A DNA stretch of 6,584 nucleotides from contig DBTR01000032.1 in assembly GCA_002307145.1 (NCBI GenBank), positions 60,830 to 67,413 on the forward strand, given 5' to 3'. How positions within the stretch are numbered: the stretch's first letter is position 1; each line of letters starts with the position of its first letter. The notes beneath the pieces were generated by a model, which was not told where the DNA came from, searched no databases, and saw only the letters and a list, made by a program, of their open reading frames with translations. The DNA is from Rhodospirillum sp. UBA1311 (GTDB lineage Bacteria > Pseudomonadota > Alphaproteobacteria > Rhodospirillales > Rhodospirillaceae). A program made the position numbers and the translations under genes. Positions 5,484 through 6,584 of the stretch are shown one piece after another.

Positions 5484-6584
5484 TCAGGCGTTCGCCTCCC
5501 AGGCGTCCATCGCATCCGAGCACCGATCGCACACGCCCGCATGGGCGTGGCTGCCGACGTCGGGCAGCACCTTCCAGCAGCGCTGGCATTTCTCGCCCTC
5601 GGCCGGGCTCGGCACCACCGCCACGCCCGGTACGTCGTCGAGCGCAAACGCGCCGTCCGGGGCCGGATCAGTGGTGAGGGTGATGCCGGAGGTGATCGAG
5701 AGGTCGGCGAGCGGCAGGCCGGCGCAGAGCGCGGCCAGCTCAGGCGTGAGGTGCACCACCGGGGCGGCCTGGAGCGACGAGCCGATGCGCTTCGCGGCGC
5801 GTTCCTTTTCGAGCGCGCCGGTGATCACGCGGCGGACGTCGCGCACCTGGACCCAGCGGTCGGCGAGCGCGTCGTCGCGCCACTCCGCCGGAATCGCCGG
5901 GAACGCCTGCTCGTGCACCGACTGTTCGCTTTCGGGGAAGCGGCACATCCAGGCTTCCTCGGCGGTGAACACGGTGAACGGCGCGAGCCACGCCACCAGG
6001 GTGTTGAACACCACGTCGAGGACGGTGCGCGCGGCGCGGCGGCGGATGCTCGACGCCGCATCGCAATAGAGAACGTCCTTGCGGATGTCGAAGTAGAACG
6101 CCGACAGGTCGATGGCGCAGAAGTTGTGCAACTCCTGGAACAGCTCGTGGAAGGCGTAGGTGGTGTTGCAGCACTCGCGCATCGCCGCGTCGAGTTCGGC
6201 GAGGCGGTGCAGCACCCAGCGTTCCAGTTCCGGCATCTCGGCCACCGGCAGCTTCTCGGCGTCGGTGAAGCCCGCGAGGTTGCCGAGCATGTAGCGCAGG
6301 GTGTTGCGCAGGCGGCGGTAGACGTCGGTGGTGCGGGAGAGGATCTCCTTGCCGATGCGCAAGTCCTCGGTGTAGTCGGAGCCGACCACCCAGAGGCGGA
6401 GGATGTCCGCGCCCATCTGGTTGGTGACGTCCTGCGGCGCGACGACGTTACCGAGCGACTTCGACATCTTGCGGCCCTGCTCGTCCAGCACGAAGCCGTG
6501 GGTGAGCACGGTGTCGTAGGGCGCGCGGCCCCGCGTGCCGCAGCTTTCGAGCAGCGAACTCTGGAACCAGCCGCGATGCTGGTC
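5484..6584 (-). CDS. ileS: Isoleucyl-tRNA synthetase, C-terminal part (cut by right window edge)
   Basis: The last 366 residues of a class I aminoacyl-tRNA synthetase that charges tRNA-Ile; the full protein is usually over 900 residues, so the N-terminal HIGH motif and the editing domain lie beyond the right edge. The fragment opens in the catalytic domain with DQHRGWFQSSLLES and continues into THGFVLDEQGRKMSKSLGN, giving the KMSKS ATP-binding loop at fragment residues 39-43. A helical anticodon-binding domain follows (for example RRLRNTLRYMLGN). The C-terminus carries a zinc ribbon with CQRC and CDRC, fragment residues 333, 336, 352 and 355, typical of the bacterial, mupirocin-sensitive-type enzyme; drug sensitivity itself cannot be judged from this part. 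The reading frame is open from the first base at the window edge, so the internal GTG at 6509 is not the start. The stop TGA is 2 nt before lspA, indicating co-transcription. Confidence 0.97.
   Translation of the reverse strand, partial: DQHRGWFQSSLLESCGTRGRAPYDTVLTHGFVLDEQGRKMSKSLGNVVAPQDVTNQMGADILRLWVVGSDYTEDLRIGKEILSRTTDVYRRLRNTLRYMLGNLAGFTDAEKLPVAEMPELERWVLHRLAELDAAMRECCNTTYAFHELFQELHNFCAIDLSAFYFDIRKDVLYCDAASSIRRRAARTVLDVVFNTLVAWLAPFTVFTAEEAWMCRFPESEQSVHEQAFPAIPAEWRDDALADRWVQVRDVRRVITGALEKERAAKRIGSSLQAAPVVHLTPELAALCAGLPLADLSITSGITLTTDPAPDGAFALDDVPGVAVVPSPAEGEKCQRCWKVLPDVGSHAHAGVCDRCSDAMDAWEANA
5486..5499 (-). promoter_or_regulatory. lspA ribosome binding site with small overlapping hairpin
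   Basis: On the minus strand, GGAGG at 5495-5499 lies in the last codons of ileS (Trp-Glu-Ala). It is followed at once by a short inverted repeat, AGGC-GAAC-GCCT (5486-5497), whose left arm is part of the GGAGG. The 13-nt distance to the lspA ATG is longer than usual. The hairpin would mask the site unless ribosomes finishing ileS open it, which would favour translational coupling. A 4-bp stem is weak, so chance is possible. Confidence 0.3.

Noticed and set aside
5482..5589. A 36-residue N-terminal extension of LspA.
   Set aside because: It would overlap the ileS zinc-ribbon coding region, is Arg-rich and hydrophilic before the first membrane segment, and is absent from normal LspA length and topology.

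Overview
The window is a compact, high-G+C segment (roughly two thirds G+C by eye) of a bacterial chromosome. All seven genes lie on the minus strand, so transcription runs from the right end to the left. The protein types and gene order point to an alphaproteobacterium, perhaps of the Rhodospirillales group: ileS-lspA is followed by a DUF3035 lipoprotein and a pair of periplasmic M16 peptidases. That placement is inference from family knowledge, not from a search. No mobile element, CRISPR array, tRNA or rRNA is visible.

In transcription order: the 3' part of ileS (isoleucyl-tRNA synthetase, cut by the right edge); lspA (prolipoprotein signal peptidase) 2 nt later; a DUF3035 lipoprotein 12 nt after lspA, possibly the alphaproteobacterial BAM subunit BamF; after 45 nt, an M16 zinc peptidase with a complete HxxEH motif; a second M16 protein overlapping it by 4 nt (ATGA), which has lost the zinc motif; 10 nt later, an FAD-dependent oxidoreductase of the L-2-hydroxyglutarate dehydrogenase/LhgO type; and after a 61-nt A+T-richer gap, the 5' part of pgi (glucose-6-phosphate isomerase, cut by the left edge).

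Spacing from ileS to the oxidoreductase is tight enough for one operon; pgi could be co-transcribed or have its own promoter. The middle of the cluster concerns the cell envelope: LspA processes lipoproteins, the next gene encodes a lipoprotein, and the two M16 proteins carry signal peptides. The most informative observation is that the M16 pair splits its functional residues. The first subunit keeps the zinc site but lacks the Tyr of the C-terminal Arg/Tyr pair; the second lacks the zinc site but keeps Arg/Tyr. This is the signature of an obligate hetero-subunit peptidase. I found no clearly undescribed system. The more speculative leads are a four-codon Met-Pro-Pro-Pro reading frame ending on the start codon of the DUF3035 gene, and a small hairpin over the lspA ribosome binding site.
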